This document shows positions 1-7,933 of a DNA stretch of 26,819 nt, one piece after another (within the stretch, counting starts at the first letter, position 1; each line of letters opens with the position of its first letter). The stretch is from JAADDK01 sp964425415 (lineage in GTDB: Archaea > Thermoplasmatota > Thermoplasmata > Thermoplasmatales > Aciduliprofundaceae): NCBI GenBank assembly GCA_964425415.1, contig CAYRMJ010000007.1:1-26819 (forward strand), read 5' to 3'. A model generated the notes under the pieces. That model did not search any database. It had not been told where the DNA came from and was given only the letters and a program-made list of their open reading frames with translations. The position numbers and the translations under genes are program-made.

Positions 1-2
1 AC

Positions 3-2651
3 TTCCTGGCGAGGAAGGATGTGGATACGAATGTGGTTGGTGATTGGGACTGGAGCAAGAGCGGTTTGGGTTATTATCAGGGCTCTGAAACTCCAAGTCA
101 CTACCATGTAATCTCTGGAAAAAGAATTTTGGGGAACGGGGTGTATCTTACCAACGACTCAAATGTTGTGGCCTTCACTCATGATGCTGCTCACACACAG
201 CCATCTGCGTACTGGCTTCCTGAAACCGAAGGAACAGGTGGTAGAAAACCAATTGATTTGGTTATAGTAATTGATAATTCAGGGAGTATGTTGGACACAG
301 ATACATCAGATGGACGAACAAGGTTATATCATGCAAAAGAAGCCGCAAAAGTTGCAGTCGGATTGCTTAAATCACAGGATAGAGTGGCAATATTTTGTTT
401 CCAAGGACGTTACAGATCAGGAACTGATCCAGAGAGATTACTTTCTTTTACTTATGTAAATAATCCATCAAGCATTAATAATACGATTAATAACATTCCG
501 GAAAATAGCTACATATATACACCACTATTTGATACAATAGCTGCAGCTGCGCAGTATGCAAGAGACCACTGGCGCAGTGATGCTGTGCACGGAATGATAA
601 TTTTAACTGATGGACACAGCAATTCTGATGAAGATTATTATCAACATGCTCCAGGAAGAACCTATACTAATGAACCGGGTGCATCCCACTATTGGTATGT
701 AAATGATGATCCTTCAAGAGGAGAAGATTCAGGATTGAAAGGAATGCCATGGACTGTTTTTGCGGTAGGATTGGGGAGAGATGTAGATAGTAGATTTCCA
801 CCCATTGGAAACACTGCCCATGGACCAAACAGTACTTATGTGCATACGGACGATGCAGCTCGTTTAGAGAGCATATTTAGAACTCTAATAAGTCAATTGG
901 TTCAGCAGGCGGGAGGTGTGAGAGCAATTAGCGAAAAAGTTAACTCAACCATGGCTGAATTACCTTATCTCAAAGCAAGTGGTTATAACATTCATCAGTA
1001 CAGGTACAGATTTCTAACCACACCCCCAATTCGTGTTGGTGCTCCTTATCTGGCGTTTTGGAACTACGCGTCAGGAGAGTATCCAAATGACCGGCCAGAT
1101 CATATTGTATTCATAGATTATAAAGACACATATTACTGGTACTATAAAATCACCTCCAGCGGCTCAAGTTTGGAGTATCATGGGCATTTCCTCGTATTGC
1201 ACAACAATTCTGATACTGGAGACGGTGGGCCACTAAGCAGAGCACCCGTTACTTACATAGTAAATCCCACGCCTTGGAAGAACACATGGCTTAGAATAAA
1301 AGACCATTATTCGTGGAAGATATGGCATCTCCCACCAGTACCGCATGCAAAGGCAGACTATCTGTTCGCGTGGGAAGATCTTTGGGGAACGACAAGTCAC
1401 ATAGATGCTGACGGAGATGAATGGGTTCGTGTTACATTGCTGGAGGATGATACATTCAGAATAGTACCATATCGCTGTAAGGGTGGATACGAGCATGTGT
1501 TCTTTGTAGGTTCACAATTTGCGTATAAAAAGCCGCATGGTGCAACATGGCTCAATTCACCAGATGGAGGCAAAGATCTCTACGAGTTACACAGTGCTGG
1601 AGGTCACAGATTCCCTGTTTATCTGAGAAACGCCAAAGGTGCCATTCTTTCATTCTGGACTCGCTACTGGATGACAGAAGGAACAAACGGAGGATTTATA
1701 TACTTATGGGGCTCCACTGATGGCGTTACTTGGAGCTGGAATTCTAATAACTTAGTTTACGTGAAGCCGAAACAGCCATACACCGGAAACGTAAAATTTG
1801 ACGAAATGAAAAAGGATGCGTGGATATGGAAAGACCGGGATGGAAACCTACCATACTGGTGCTTTAATGGTCGTAGTGGAGGAGGAACTTTTGATTGGGA
1901 ATATGTGGAAGCAGATCTATCTAAGTACATAGGAGTGTTCAAAGAGATAAGAATAGTCTTTGTAATGGCTCAGTACGGTGGTCTGCCTGCCAACGGTGGG
2001 TGGCACCCGGAGATGGGTTGGTACATAGACGATGTAAAGGTGAAAGTCATAGGTGATGGAGTCTATGATTTATGGAGACTGGAAAACTTGACTGAGTACG
2101 GTGACAAAATAGGTGCACATTCTGGCAATTACGCGTGGGTTTACAATGATACAAACGAAAACGGAAATCTTCCAGAGGGCATTGATTCCTCGCTGATATC
2201 CAAGCAGATTGATTTAACCTCGGCAAGAAATGCCACATTGGACTTCTGGATTCGCTTCAACCTTGACCCATCCTCAGGATTGCCTCCCGCATCAGTATTG
2301 GTGGAAGTTAGCAGCGACGGAGGTACTACTTGGAGTTCTCTGACCTACGGAGTGAGAATAGGTTGGGGCTCCAGTGGACACGGAGGCTATGCAGGAAAGC
2401 TTGATAACGGAAAAACCAATGCCTATGGGTGGGTAAGTGACCACACATTGCTAAGAATTAACTGCGACCTCAGTGGTTGGGCAGGAGAGACGATAATATT
2501 GAGGTTCAGAGTGGTGACAAATGCAACCACGCCCGACACATGGGACCCGAATCATGCAAGTGATCCACACGGAGTGTACATTGACGATGTGTATGTGTGG
2601 GGCGAGAGCTACGCCATGAGCATACCTGCAAAATATTTCTGGACCTCATAA
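3..2651 (+). CDS. Secreted von Willebrand factor A domain protein with MAM/jelly-roll-like C-terminal domains (5'-truncated)
   Basis: The frame is open to the left edge, so the true start and any signal peptide lie outside; the first usable start inside is GTG at 21 (876 residues from there). Counting from that GTG, a VWA domain spans about 78-295 with an intact MIDAS metal site: DNSGS at 85-89, Thr167 in YTPLFD and Asp197 in LTDG. The middle (about 300-510) is rich in Trp, Tyr and His and matches nothing I recognise. Two related beta-rich modules follow, one ending in GWYIDDVKV (about residue 680) and one in GVYIDDVYVWG near the end. This ending resembles the MAM-like domains found behind M6 immune-inhibitor-A peptidases and other secreted proteins. 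No C-terminal membrane anchor is present. A cell-surface or secreted adhesion or binding role is inferred; no catalytic domain is visible in the part seen here. Confidence 0.85.
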   Translation, partial: FLARKDVDTNVVGDWDWSKSGLGYYQGSETPSHYHVISGKRILGNGVYLTNDSNVVAFTHDAAHTQPSAYWLPETEGTGGRKPIDLVIVIDNSGSMLDTDTSDGRTRLYHAKEAAKVAVGLLKSQDRVAIFCFQGRYRSGTDPERLLSFTYVNNPSSINNTINNIPENSYIYTPLFDTIAAAAQYARDHWRSDAVHGMIILTDGHSNSDEDYYQHAPGRTYTNEPGASHYWYVNDDPSRGEDSGLKGMPWTVFAVGLGRDVDSRFPPIGNTAHGPNSTYVHTDDAARLESIFRTLISQLVQQAGGVRAISEKVNSTMAELPYLKASGYNIHQYRYRFLTTPPIRVGAPYLAFWNYASGEYPNDRPDHIVFIDYKDTYYWYYKITSSGSSLEYHGHFLVLHNNSDTGDGGPLSRAPVTYIVNPTPWKNTWLRIKDHYSWKIWHLPPVPHAKADYLFAWEDLWGTTSHIDADGDEWVRVTLLEDDTFRIVPYRCKGGYEHVFFVGSQFAYKKPHGATWLNSPDGGKDLYELHSAGGHRFPVYLRNAKGAILSFWTRYWMTEGTNGGFIYLWGSTDGVTWSWNSNNLVYVKPKQPYTGNVKFDEMKKDAWIWKDRDGNLPYWCFNGRSGGGTFDWEYVEADLSKYIGVFKEIRIVFVMAQYGGLPANGGWHPEMGWYIDDVKVKVIGDGVYDLWRLENLTEYGDKIGAHSGNYAWVYNDTNENGNLPEGIDSSLISKQIDLTSARNATLDFWIRFNLDPSSGLPPASVLVEVSSDGGTTWSSLTYGVRIGWGSSGHGGYAGKLDNGKTNAYGWVSDHTLLRINCDLSGWAGETIILRFRVVTNATTPDTWDPNHASDPHGVYIDDVYVWGESYAMSIPAKYFWTS

Positions 2652-2668
2652 CTTTTTATTTTTGTAAT
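2652..2668 (+). terminator. T-rich terminator after the VWA gene
   Basis: A run dominated by T (CTTTTTATTTTTG) follows the TAA stop at once, with no obvious stem. Archaeal RNA polymerase terminates on such T tracts. It separates the surface-protein gene from the AlaX gene that begins 32 bp after the stop. Confidence 0.55.
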
Positions 2669-2683
2669 TGTTCACGAAGAATT

Positions 2684-3808
2684 ATGAAATATTACGAGAA
2701 TCCGTATCAAAAAGAGTACCGTGCTAAAGTTTTAAAAAGTGATAACGAAACATGTATGCTGGATGATACAATCCTCTATGAAGGTGGTGGAGGACAACCG
2801 CCCGATAGGGGATACGCCATCTGCAATTCAGAAAAAGTAGATATAAAACATATAGGCTCATTGAAGCACGAGTGCAAATGCGATTCGGAGGAGTTAACCA
2901 TTCACCTTGATTGGGACTTCAGATACGAAATGATGAAAGCGCACTCAGCAGAGCACACATTTTTCAGATTTTTGCAGAACAGAGGTGCAGAACTGATTAA
3001 AATAAATCTGAATCGCGAATCGTCCATACTCTTCAAAGGAGACATAACTCTGGATGATGTAATAACCGCTGAATCAAAGACAATAGAGCTGATAAAATCT
3101 GGAAGAGAGGTACAGTGGTTCTGGATTGACGAAAGTGAGATAAAAGATTACCCTGAGCTGAGAATCAAAAAAGAGCGAATAAAAAGTGAGAAAATAAGAG
3201 TGGTTGAGATTGCGGGGCATGACATTTCCGCCTGTAAAGGAATACATGTTAAGAATCTCTCGGAGATTGGTGATTTTGCAATAACTAAGTTCAGAGATGG
3301 AAAGAAAAAGGAGGTTAAATTTGTTGTTGGAGACAGAGCCATAGAGTTTCATCATTTGTTGTCAAGTGAATTTAGAAGAAGCGCATGGGAAAACGGAATT
3401 GAAGTTCAAAAATATAGAAAATTTGTGATAAATATTATTAATGAATTAGAAGTGCTTAATTCTGCAATCAAAGAGCTATCTTCAAAGATTCCATTTGAAG
3501 AGATGAATTGCAATAAAATAAAAATCTTCATTTTGGACATACCGAGAGGTGACAAAAAAATAATTCGTAAGCGTATGATGGAAATGGTGCAGAATAAAAA
3601 CGAAGTATCATTATTTATAGACTCTCAATTCAACGAAGTATCATTTGCAGTTTCTGAGGATCTTATGTTTATGATTCCAATTGTTAAAGATTTGATAGAG
3701 CAGCTTGGCGGTAAAGGTGGTGGAAACAGAAGATTTGTAAGTGGATACGTTCCAAATACCAACGAGTTCAGGAATTTGCTCATCTCCAAGATATGCAAAG
3801 GTATTTAA
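2684..3808 (+). CDS. alaX: Alanyl-tRNA editing protein AlaX, long form with DHHA1 domain
   Basis: This trans-editing enzyme probably hydrolyses mischarged (Ser- or Gly-) tRNA-Ala. The 374-residue protein has the order of an AlaX-L protein. An N-terminal segment carries the glycine motif EGGGGQPPDRG (33-43). The second-additional domain follows with zinc ligands HSAEH (His87, His91) and CKGIH (Cys184, His188). A C-terminal DHHA1 domain ends in GGKGGGNRRF (near 346-355). The usual CxGTH motif reads CKGIH, so Thr is replaced by Ile. The start is ATG 2684, which gives the conserved N-terminus MKYYENPY; the reading frame runs 29 codons further back into the VWA gene but that part is not family-like. 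No aminoacylation domain is present, so it is not AlaRS itself. The M42 peptidase gene follows 32 bp downstream and is probably co-transcribed. Confidence 0.88.
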   Translation: MKYYENPYQKEYRAKVLKSDNETCMLDDTILYEGGGGQPPDRGYAICNSEKVDIKHIGSLKHECKCDSEELTIHLDWDFRYEMMKAHSAEHTFFRFLQNRGAELIKINLNRESSILFKGDITLDDVITAESKTIELIKSGREVQWFWIDESEIKDYPELRIKKERIKSEKIRVVEIAGHDISACKGIHVKNLSEIGDFAITKFRDGKKKEVKFVVGDRAIEFHHLLSSEFRRSAWENGIEVQKYRKFVINIINELEVLNSAIKELSSKIPFEEMNCNKIKIFILDIPRGDKKIIRKRMMEMVQNKNEVSLFIDSQFNEVSFAVSEDLMFMIPIVKDLIEQLGGKGGGNRRFVSGYVPNTNEFRNLLISKICKGI

Positions 3809-3840
3809 TCAATGAGGTGTTAATTTGCACGGTGACGAAA

Positions 3841-4851
3841 ATGGATATCGTAGATGTGTTAAGAGACATGGCGATGGTTCCGGGAGTGAGCGGTTTTGAA
3901 GAGCCATTCAGAAGATACCTTCTTGAGAAGCTGAAAGCCCATAATCCATTTGTAGATGACATTGGAAACGTTTATGTTAAGATTGGAAAAGGTAGTAAAA
4001 AGATAGCGTTTATGGCGCACATGGATGAAATAGGACTGGTCATAACGCATATAGAGGACAACGGATACCTAAGATTTGCACATCTTGGTGGTATAGATGA
4101 CAGAATGCTGTACGGCAGGATAGTGGAAATTTTCACACCTTCAGGAATAGTTTACGGTGTGATTGGTCTTATACCCCCACACCTCAGCACAAACGAAGAC
4201 CGCTCTAAAATTCCCACTTGGAAGGATCTGGTAATTGATGTGGGCGCCCAGAGCAAAGAAGAAGTTCTAAATATGGGCATAAGAGAGATGCAGCCTGCAA
4301 GATGGAAAAAAGATTTTATTGAGACAAATAACTATGTAATAACACGTGCGATAGATGATAGGGTGGGATGCGCAATACTCTTTGAAGTCCTGAATGAGAT
4401 TGCAAACGAAGAGCTAAATTCTGAGATTTACTTTATATGGACCGTTCAGGAGGAGACGGGTTTGAGAGGTGCACACGCTGCAATAGAGAACATGAAATTT
4501 GATGAAGTGTATGCTATTGACACCATGACCACGGGCATGATGCCCGGTGTGGCTTTTCACCTGAGCACTGCAAAGATAGGCAGCGGTCCAGCAATAAGGT
4601 TAGTTGACAGAAAAGGAGTTGCTTCACAGCGCCTCAGAGAAAAAGTGAAGAAAATAGCAGAGGAGAATGGCATTCCCATTCAAGAGGCCATAACCGGCGG
4701 AACCACGGATTCGGCAATAGTTCAAGATCACGGGGTGAATTCAATTGCTCTTTGCGTCCCAGTAAAATACACGCACAGCCCTGTGGAAATGGCAAACATA
4801 GACGATATAAAAAATACAGTAAAATTAATAAAAAGCATAATAAATTCTTAA
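3841..4851 (+). CDS. M42 family metallo-aminopeptidase (TET/endoglucanase-M-like)
   Basis: A cytoplasmic dinuclear-metal aminopeptidase, usually forming dodecameric tetrahedral TET particles that finish degradation of peptides released by the proteasome. All family ligands are visible in the 336-residue chain: His60 in AHMDEIG, bridging Asp172 in AIDDRVG, catalytic Glu204 and ligand Glu205 in VQEETGLRGA, Asp227 in AIDTM, and His312 in KYTHSP. The start is ATG 3841, because GGTGA at 3831-3835 lies 5 nt before it; GTG 3832 is a weaker option. Older annotations call such proteins endoglucanase or cellulase M. Substrate preference cannot be read from sequence. The gene ends convergently with the aminotransferase, the two stop codons sharing TTAA. 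Confidence 0.93.
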   Translation: MDIVDVLRDMAMVPGVSGFEEPFRRYLLEKLKAHNPFVDDIGNVYVKIGKGSKKIAFMAHMDEIGLVITHIEDNGYLRFAHLGGIDDRMLYGRIVEIFTPSGIVYGVIGLIPPHLSTNEDRSKIPTWKDLVIDVGAQSKEEVLNMGIREMQPARWKKDFIETNNYVITRAIDDRVGCAILFEVLNEIANEELNSEIYFIWTVQEETGLRGAHAAIENMKFDEVYAIDTMTTGMMPGVAFHLSTAKIGSGPAIRLVDRKGVASQRLREKVKKIAEENGIPIQEAITGGTTDSAIVQDHGVNSIALCVPVKYTHSPVEMANIDDIKNTVKLIKSIINS

Positions 4852-6053
4852 TTCATCTCCTCTTTTATGACCTTGCCAAGTCTTTGAATTCCCACCTTTA
4901 TCTGCTCGTCGGTTGGATATGTGAAGTTCAGCCTGAAAGTGTTGCGATGGTCTCTCTTCGGAAAGAATGCAGAGCCAATCACATAGGCAACTTTGTTCTC
5001 TACTGCACGCTTAAACATTTTCTCAGCGTCAACATGCTCCGGCAGTCTGACCCACAGGAACATGCCTCCATCCGGCTTTGTCCAATTCACTCCATTCGGA
5101 AAGTGGTCCTCCATTACATCCAGCATTAGATTTCTCTTTTCTTTGTACAAGCTTATTATATTCGGAATATGTTTTTCAAAATATCCTCCTGTGATATACT
5201 CTTTCGCTATGTATTGAGCCAGTGTATTGGTGCATAAGTCAATACCCTGCTTTGCAAGTACAGCTTTTCTGATTATATCTGGATGAGCAATCATGTGCGC
5301 AAGCCTCATTCCCGGTGCAAGAACCTTTGAAAAAGTACCCAAATATATCACATTGTGATTTCTATCAAGAGATTTGAGAATCGGAAGGGGTTCTCCGGAG
5401 TATCTCAACTCTCCGTAGGGATCATCTTCAACCAATAGTATATCGTATTCTTCAGATATCTCTATCAAATGCTTTCTGCGCTCCAAGTTCATGGTCACGC
5501 CAGCAGGATTCTGAAAAGTCGGAATTGTGTATATTAACTTTGGTTTCTTTCCCTCCTTTATCATCTCCTTCAATTTTTCTTCAAGAAGGTTCGTGTCCAT
5601 TCCTTCATCGTCCATCTCAATCTCAACATAGTTGGGCATATACGATTGAAAAGCCGTTAATATGCCAATGTATGTGGGTGCCTCAATTATCACATAATCT
5701 CCCGGATTTACGAAAATTTTGGCTAGGAGATATAAAGCTTCTTGAGAACCTGCAGTTATAAGAATCTCTTCTCTTTTTGTGCTCACATTGTACCTTCTAT
5801 TCACAAGCTCTGCAAGAGCGTCCCTGAATTCCACAACACCTTCCGTGGAGCCGTACTGCAAAACCTTCGCACCCTCTTCATCCATAAGTTTAGAAGTTAT
5901 CTCTTTTATGACCTTTACTGGAAAAGATTTTGGATTGGGCAATCCTCCTGCAAAAGATATTATATCGGGCATCTGAGTAAGACGCAAAAGCTCTCTTATC
6001 TCTGAAGCTTTCAACCTTTTTCCAATCTCCGAAAACTCCTCATCGTAATTCAT
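4848..6053 (-). CDS. PLP-dependent fold-type I aminotransferase (aromatic/2-aminoadipate type)
   Basis: A 401-residue class I/II aminotransferase, of the group that includes archaeal aromatic aminotransferases and LysN-type 2-aminoadipate aminotransferases. Landmarks are FAGGLPNPKSFP (34-45), the N of QNPAG (182), the VEDDPYG segment with its cofactor Asp and Tyr (209-214), the Schiff-base Lys243 in GTFSKVLAPGMR, and the C-terminal substrate-binding Arg in TFRLNF. The MocR-like winged helix found in some relatives is absent. The start is ATG 6053, with GGTGG four nt upstream. It lies 34 bp downstream of kptA on the same strand, so the pair may share a transcript, although an AT-rich possible TATA box lies at the end of kptA. 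Amino-acid specificity is not determinable from sequence. Confidence 0.92.
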   Translation of the reverse strand: MNYDEEFSEIGKRLKASEIRELLRLTQMPDIISFAGGLPNPKSFPVKVIKEITSKLMDEEGAKVLQYGSTEGVVEFRDALAELVNRRYNVSTKREEILITAGSQEALYLLAKIFVNPGDYVIIEAPTYIGILTAFQSYMPNYVEIEMDDEGMDTNLLEEKLKEMIKEGKKPKLIYTIPTFQNPAGVTMNLERRKHLIEISEEYDILLVEDDPYGELRYSGEPLPILKSLDRNHNVIYLGTFSKVLAPGMRLAHMIAHPDIIRKAVLAKQGIDLCTNTLAQYIAKEYITGGYFEKHIPNIISLYKEKRNLMLDVMEDHFPNGVNWTKPDGGMFLWVRLPEHVDAEKMFKRAVENKVAYVIGSAFFPKRDHRNTFRLNFTYPTDEQIKVGIQRLGKVIKEEMN

Positions 6054-6087
6054 TAAACCACCGAGGGGAGAATGGAAACAATAAATA

Positions 6088-6867
6088 TTAATCTTTTTCC
6101 TCGGATTTTCGCTCTTCCAGTCGCTTCATTCTCTCCCGCTCTCTCTCAAGTTTTTTCTCCCTGCGCCTTTTCTCTTCTTCAATTTTCTCCAGTTCTTCAG
6201 GTGGAACTTCAACCTCCCTCTTCTCAGCAACCTTTATGAATTCCGGTGGCACATTGTTGGATATGTAAATCTTAGGTGCAGCCACATATATCGGATTTCC
6301 AGCTTCTATTGCTCCCTTTGCGTCAATCTCAAGAATTATTGGGTCATCAACTCTATGACGTCCTGCAATGTAGGCATCCTCATAATTCTTACTGAGATGA
6401 ACCCACTTTCTATCTCCGGGCTTTAGTCCCATCTCCTGTATGAATTCCAACTCCTCCTCCGTGGTAGGGTAATAAAGAACATCAGGAACTCCTTCAGTGG
6501 GCAAATCGCTCAAATCCACCTTTATTGAATGTCCGTACGTAGCTCTTATTCTCTTTTTTTCCAAATCAAGCTGGTATCTGCCCTTGTCATCGGTTAACAC
6601 TATAGCCTCTATATGCTTGATTTTTAGCCATCTGAATCTCCTGTGCCTCCTCTTTATACCTTTAACAATGTCATAGAGATTTGCCCAACCATGCTCGTCA
6701 ATCCTGACCCCAAACTTCTCAGGAAAATGCCTGAGTATTCCTGCGAGCATTCTGCTCAATGCAACCAATTCCCAGTCATTTAGCATGAACTTTCCCTCGT
6801 CCCCGCAGATGGGACAGCGCTCCCCGCGGAAGGGGCCATGTTCCTCGCACCATCTGACCTCTACCAT
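6088..6867 (-). CDS. kptA: RNA 2'-phosphotransferase (Tpt1/KptA family)
   Basis: The family removes an internal RNA 2'-phosphate using NAD+, through an ADP-ribosylated intermediate; its natural role in archaea is unclear because archaeal tRNA splicing leaves no 2'-phosphate. The N-terminus has a zinc-knuckle-like C-x2-H...C-x2-C (WCEEHG and CPIC). Then come the helical module with LSRMLAGILRH, the RATYGHS active-site motif, and the C-terminal lobe with VHLSKN and AGRHR. The usual LYHGT motif reads LYYPT. The last ~40 residues are a charged Glu/Lys/Arg helix. ATG 6867 gives 259 residues beginning just before the zinc motif. ATG 6891 (267 residues) is a serious alternative because it sits where the shared TATA box would place a leaderless start. 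Confidence 0.87.
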   Translation of the reverse strand: MVEVRWCEEHGPFRGERCPICGDEGKFMLNDWELVALSRMLAGILRHFPEKFGVRIDEHGWANLYDIVKGIKRRHRRFRWLKIKHIEAIVLTDDKGRYQLDLEKKRIRATYGHSIKVDLSDLPTEGVPDVLYYPTTEEELEFIQEMGLKPGDRKWVHLSKNYEDAYIAGRHRVDDPIILEIDAKGAIEAGNPIYVAAPKIYISNNVPPEFIKVAEKREVEVPPEELEKIEEEKRRREKKLERERERMKRLEERKSEEKD

Positions 6868-6917
6868 TTCAACCACAGTGAGGAATATCATCCCCAATAT
6901 AAAGATTACCCATACTC

Positions 6918-6924
6918 TTATATA
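6918..6924. promoter_or_regulatory. Palindrome-like TATA box shared by kptA (minus) and the MIP18-family gene (plus)
   Basis: TTATATA on plus reads TATATAA on minus, and it is the only TATA-like element in the gap. Its centre (6921) lies 27 bp before the plus-strand ATG 6948 and 26 bp before position 6895 on the minus strand, next to ATG 6891. Both distances fit archaeal TATA-to-transcription-start spacing, so one TBP site may serve both directions. Confidence 0.6.
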
Positions 6925-6947
6925 GAAACTGTACTATTCCCCGCATC

Positions 6948-7244
6948 ATGGTCTCGGATGAGGAAGTTCGGCGTGTTTTAAAAACTGCCGTTGACCCTGA
7001 ATTTGGGCTTAGCGTGATTGATTTAGGCCTTATCTACGAGCTTAAAATTGAAGATGATAAAGTGTACATAAAGATGACATTAACCACCCCAACATGTCCA
7101 TTGGCAAATGTGATTGTGGCGGATGTTTATCAGAAAGTTAAAGAAATCCCAGGGGTAAAAGATGTGGATATTGAACTCACATTTGATCCTCCATGGAGTC
7201 CTGATATGATGACCCCTGAGGCCAGAAAACTACTCGGACTTTAA
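6948..7244 (+). CDS. MIP18-family (DUF59) iron-sulfur cluster assembly/maturation factor
   Basis: A 98-residue single-domain protein of the MIP18/SufT/PaaD-like family, which helps insert Fe-S clusters into client proteins. Conserved features run in order: DPEFGLSVIDLGLIYEL (17-33), the MTLTTPTCPL motif with the conserved Cys, an IPGVKDVDIELTFDPPW segment, and the C-terminal LLGL. Length and order are normal for stand-alone members. The ATG at 6948 has no Shine-Dalgarno motif but lies 27 bp from a TATA box, so a leaderless mRNA is likely. It stands alone as a one-gene unit, divergent from kptA, and its last 15 bp overlap the end of the convergent membrane-protein gene. Confidence 0.9.
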   Translation: MVSDEEVRRVLKTAVDPEFGLSVIDLGLIYELKIEDDKVYIKMTLTTPTCPLANVIVADVYQKVKEIPGVKDVDIELTFDPPWSPDMMTPEARKLLGL

Positions 7245-7895
7245 TCTATCGCTGAACGATAACGCAATTAGTATTCCCAAGATCATCACTGAGGTCTCCG
7301 CTATTGGAAACACTCTGCCGTACATTATGATTGTTGGCACATTGATTATCGTTCCTATTGCTCCAACCGCACCGCCAGATAGTATGAGTTTTAATCTTGT
7401 TTTTAGATGCTTCTCTTCTACAGTTCGGTATATAGCATATGCCATGTAAACACCGAGGACTAGATACAGTATAGCATATCCACCATATATGATATTGCAG
7501 ATATCCACATAGGTTCCTGTCCAGCCGTAGGGTCCCATTTCTACTCCAGTTATCATGACTGTCCAAACCATTATGACCATTGAAATCGTAGGTACAACAG
7601 TGGCAATGGCGAATTTTTTGTTGAACCCCTCTCTGAAATAATCTATGAACATAAGATAAAAGTACGGTCCAAATGCTAAAAATGAGAGATCATAATGCAC
7701 CAAAATAAACGCGAGTTCTTTTGTTCCTGTGAATTCAAACACGGATAGAAGTTCCGATGTACCTGTGGATATGGTTAAAAGAGCAAATATGTAATGAGAG
7801 ATATCTCTATGCGAACGAGTGAGCACGTACCCTGCAAGGAAATACAGCAAAGCCGCACCCGTGGCGCTGAATACAACCCCAAATATCTCCTTCAT
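7230..7895 (-). CDS. Seven-transmembrane-helix protein of unknown function
   Basis: A 221-residue hydrophobic protein with seven predicted membrane segments: roughly residues 5-25, 34-51, 58-80, 95-114, 130-152, 167-187 and 195-213. The loops are short and no soluble domain is attached. The layout, with a GPYGW-like loop between helices 4 and 5, is reminiscent of the 7TM sensor module at the N-terminus of some histidine kinases, but there is no kinase. I cannot assign a function. ATG 7895 is chosen because GGAG lies 5 nt upstream and a TATA-like TTTATATC (about 7926-7933) sits 30-35 bp ahead; ATG 7913 or TTG 7919 would lengthen it by 6-8 residues. The promoter begins right at the purQ stop codon, so it may be expressed separately from the purine operon. 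Confidence 0.75.
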   Translation of the reverse strand: MKEIFGVVFSATGAALLYFLAGYVLTRSHRDISHYIFALLTISTGTSELLSVFEFTGTKELAFILVHYDLSFLAFGPYFYLMFIDYFREGFNKKFAIATVVPTISMVIMVWTVMITGVEMGPYGWTGTYVDICNIIYGGYAILYLVLGVYMAYAIYRTVEEKHLKTRLKLILSGGAVGAIGTIINVPTIIMYGRVFPIAETSVMILGILIALSFSDRLKSE

Positions 7896-7933
7896 AGCCT
7901 CTCCAAATACCATATGCAAAATAAGATATAAAA

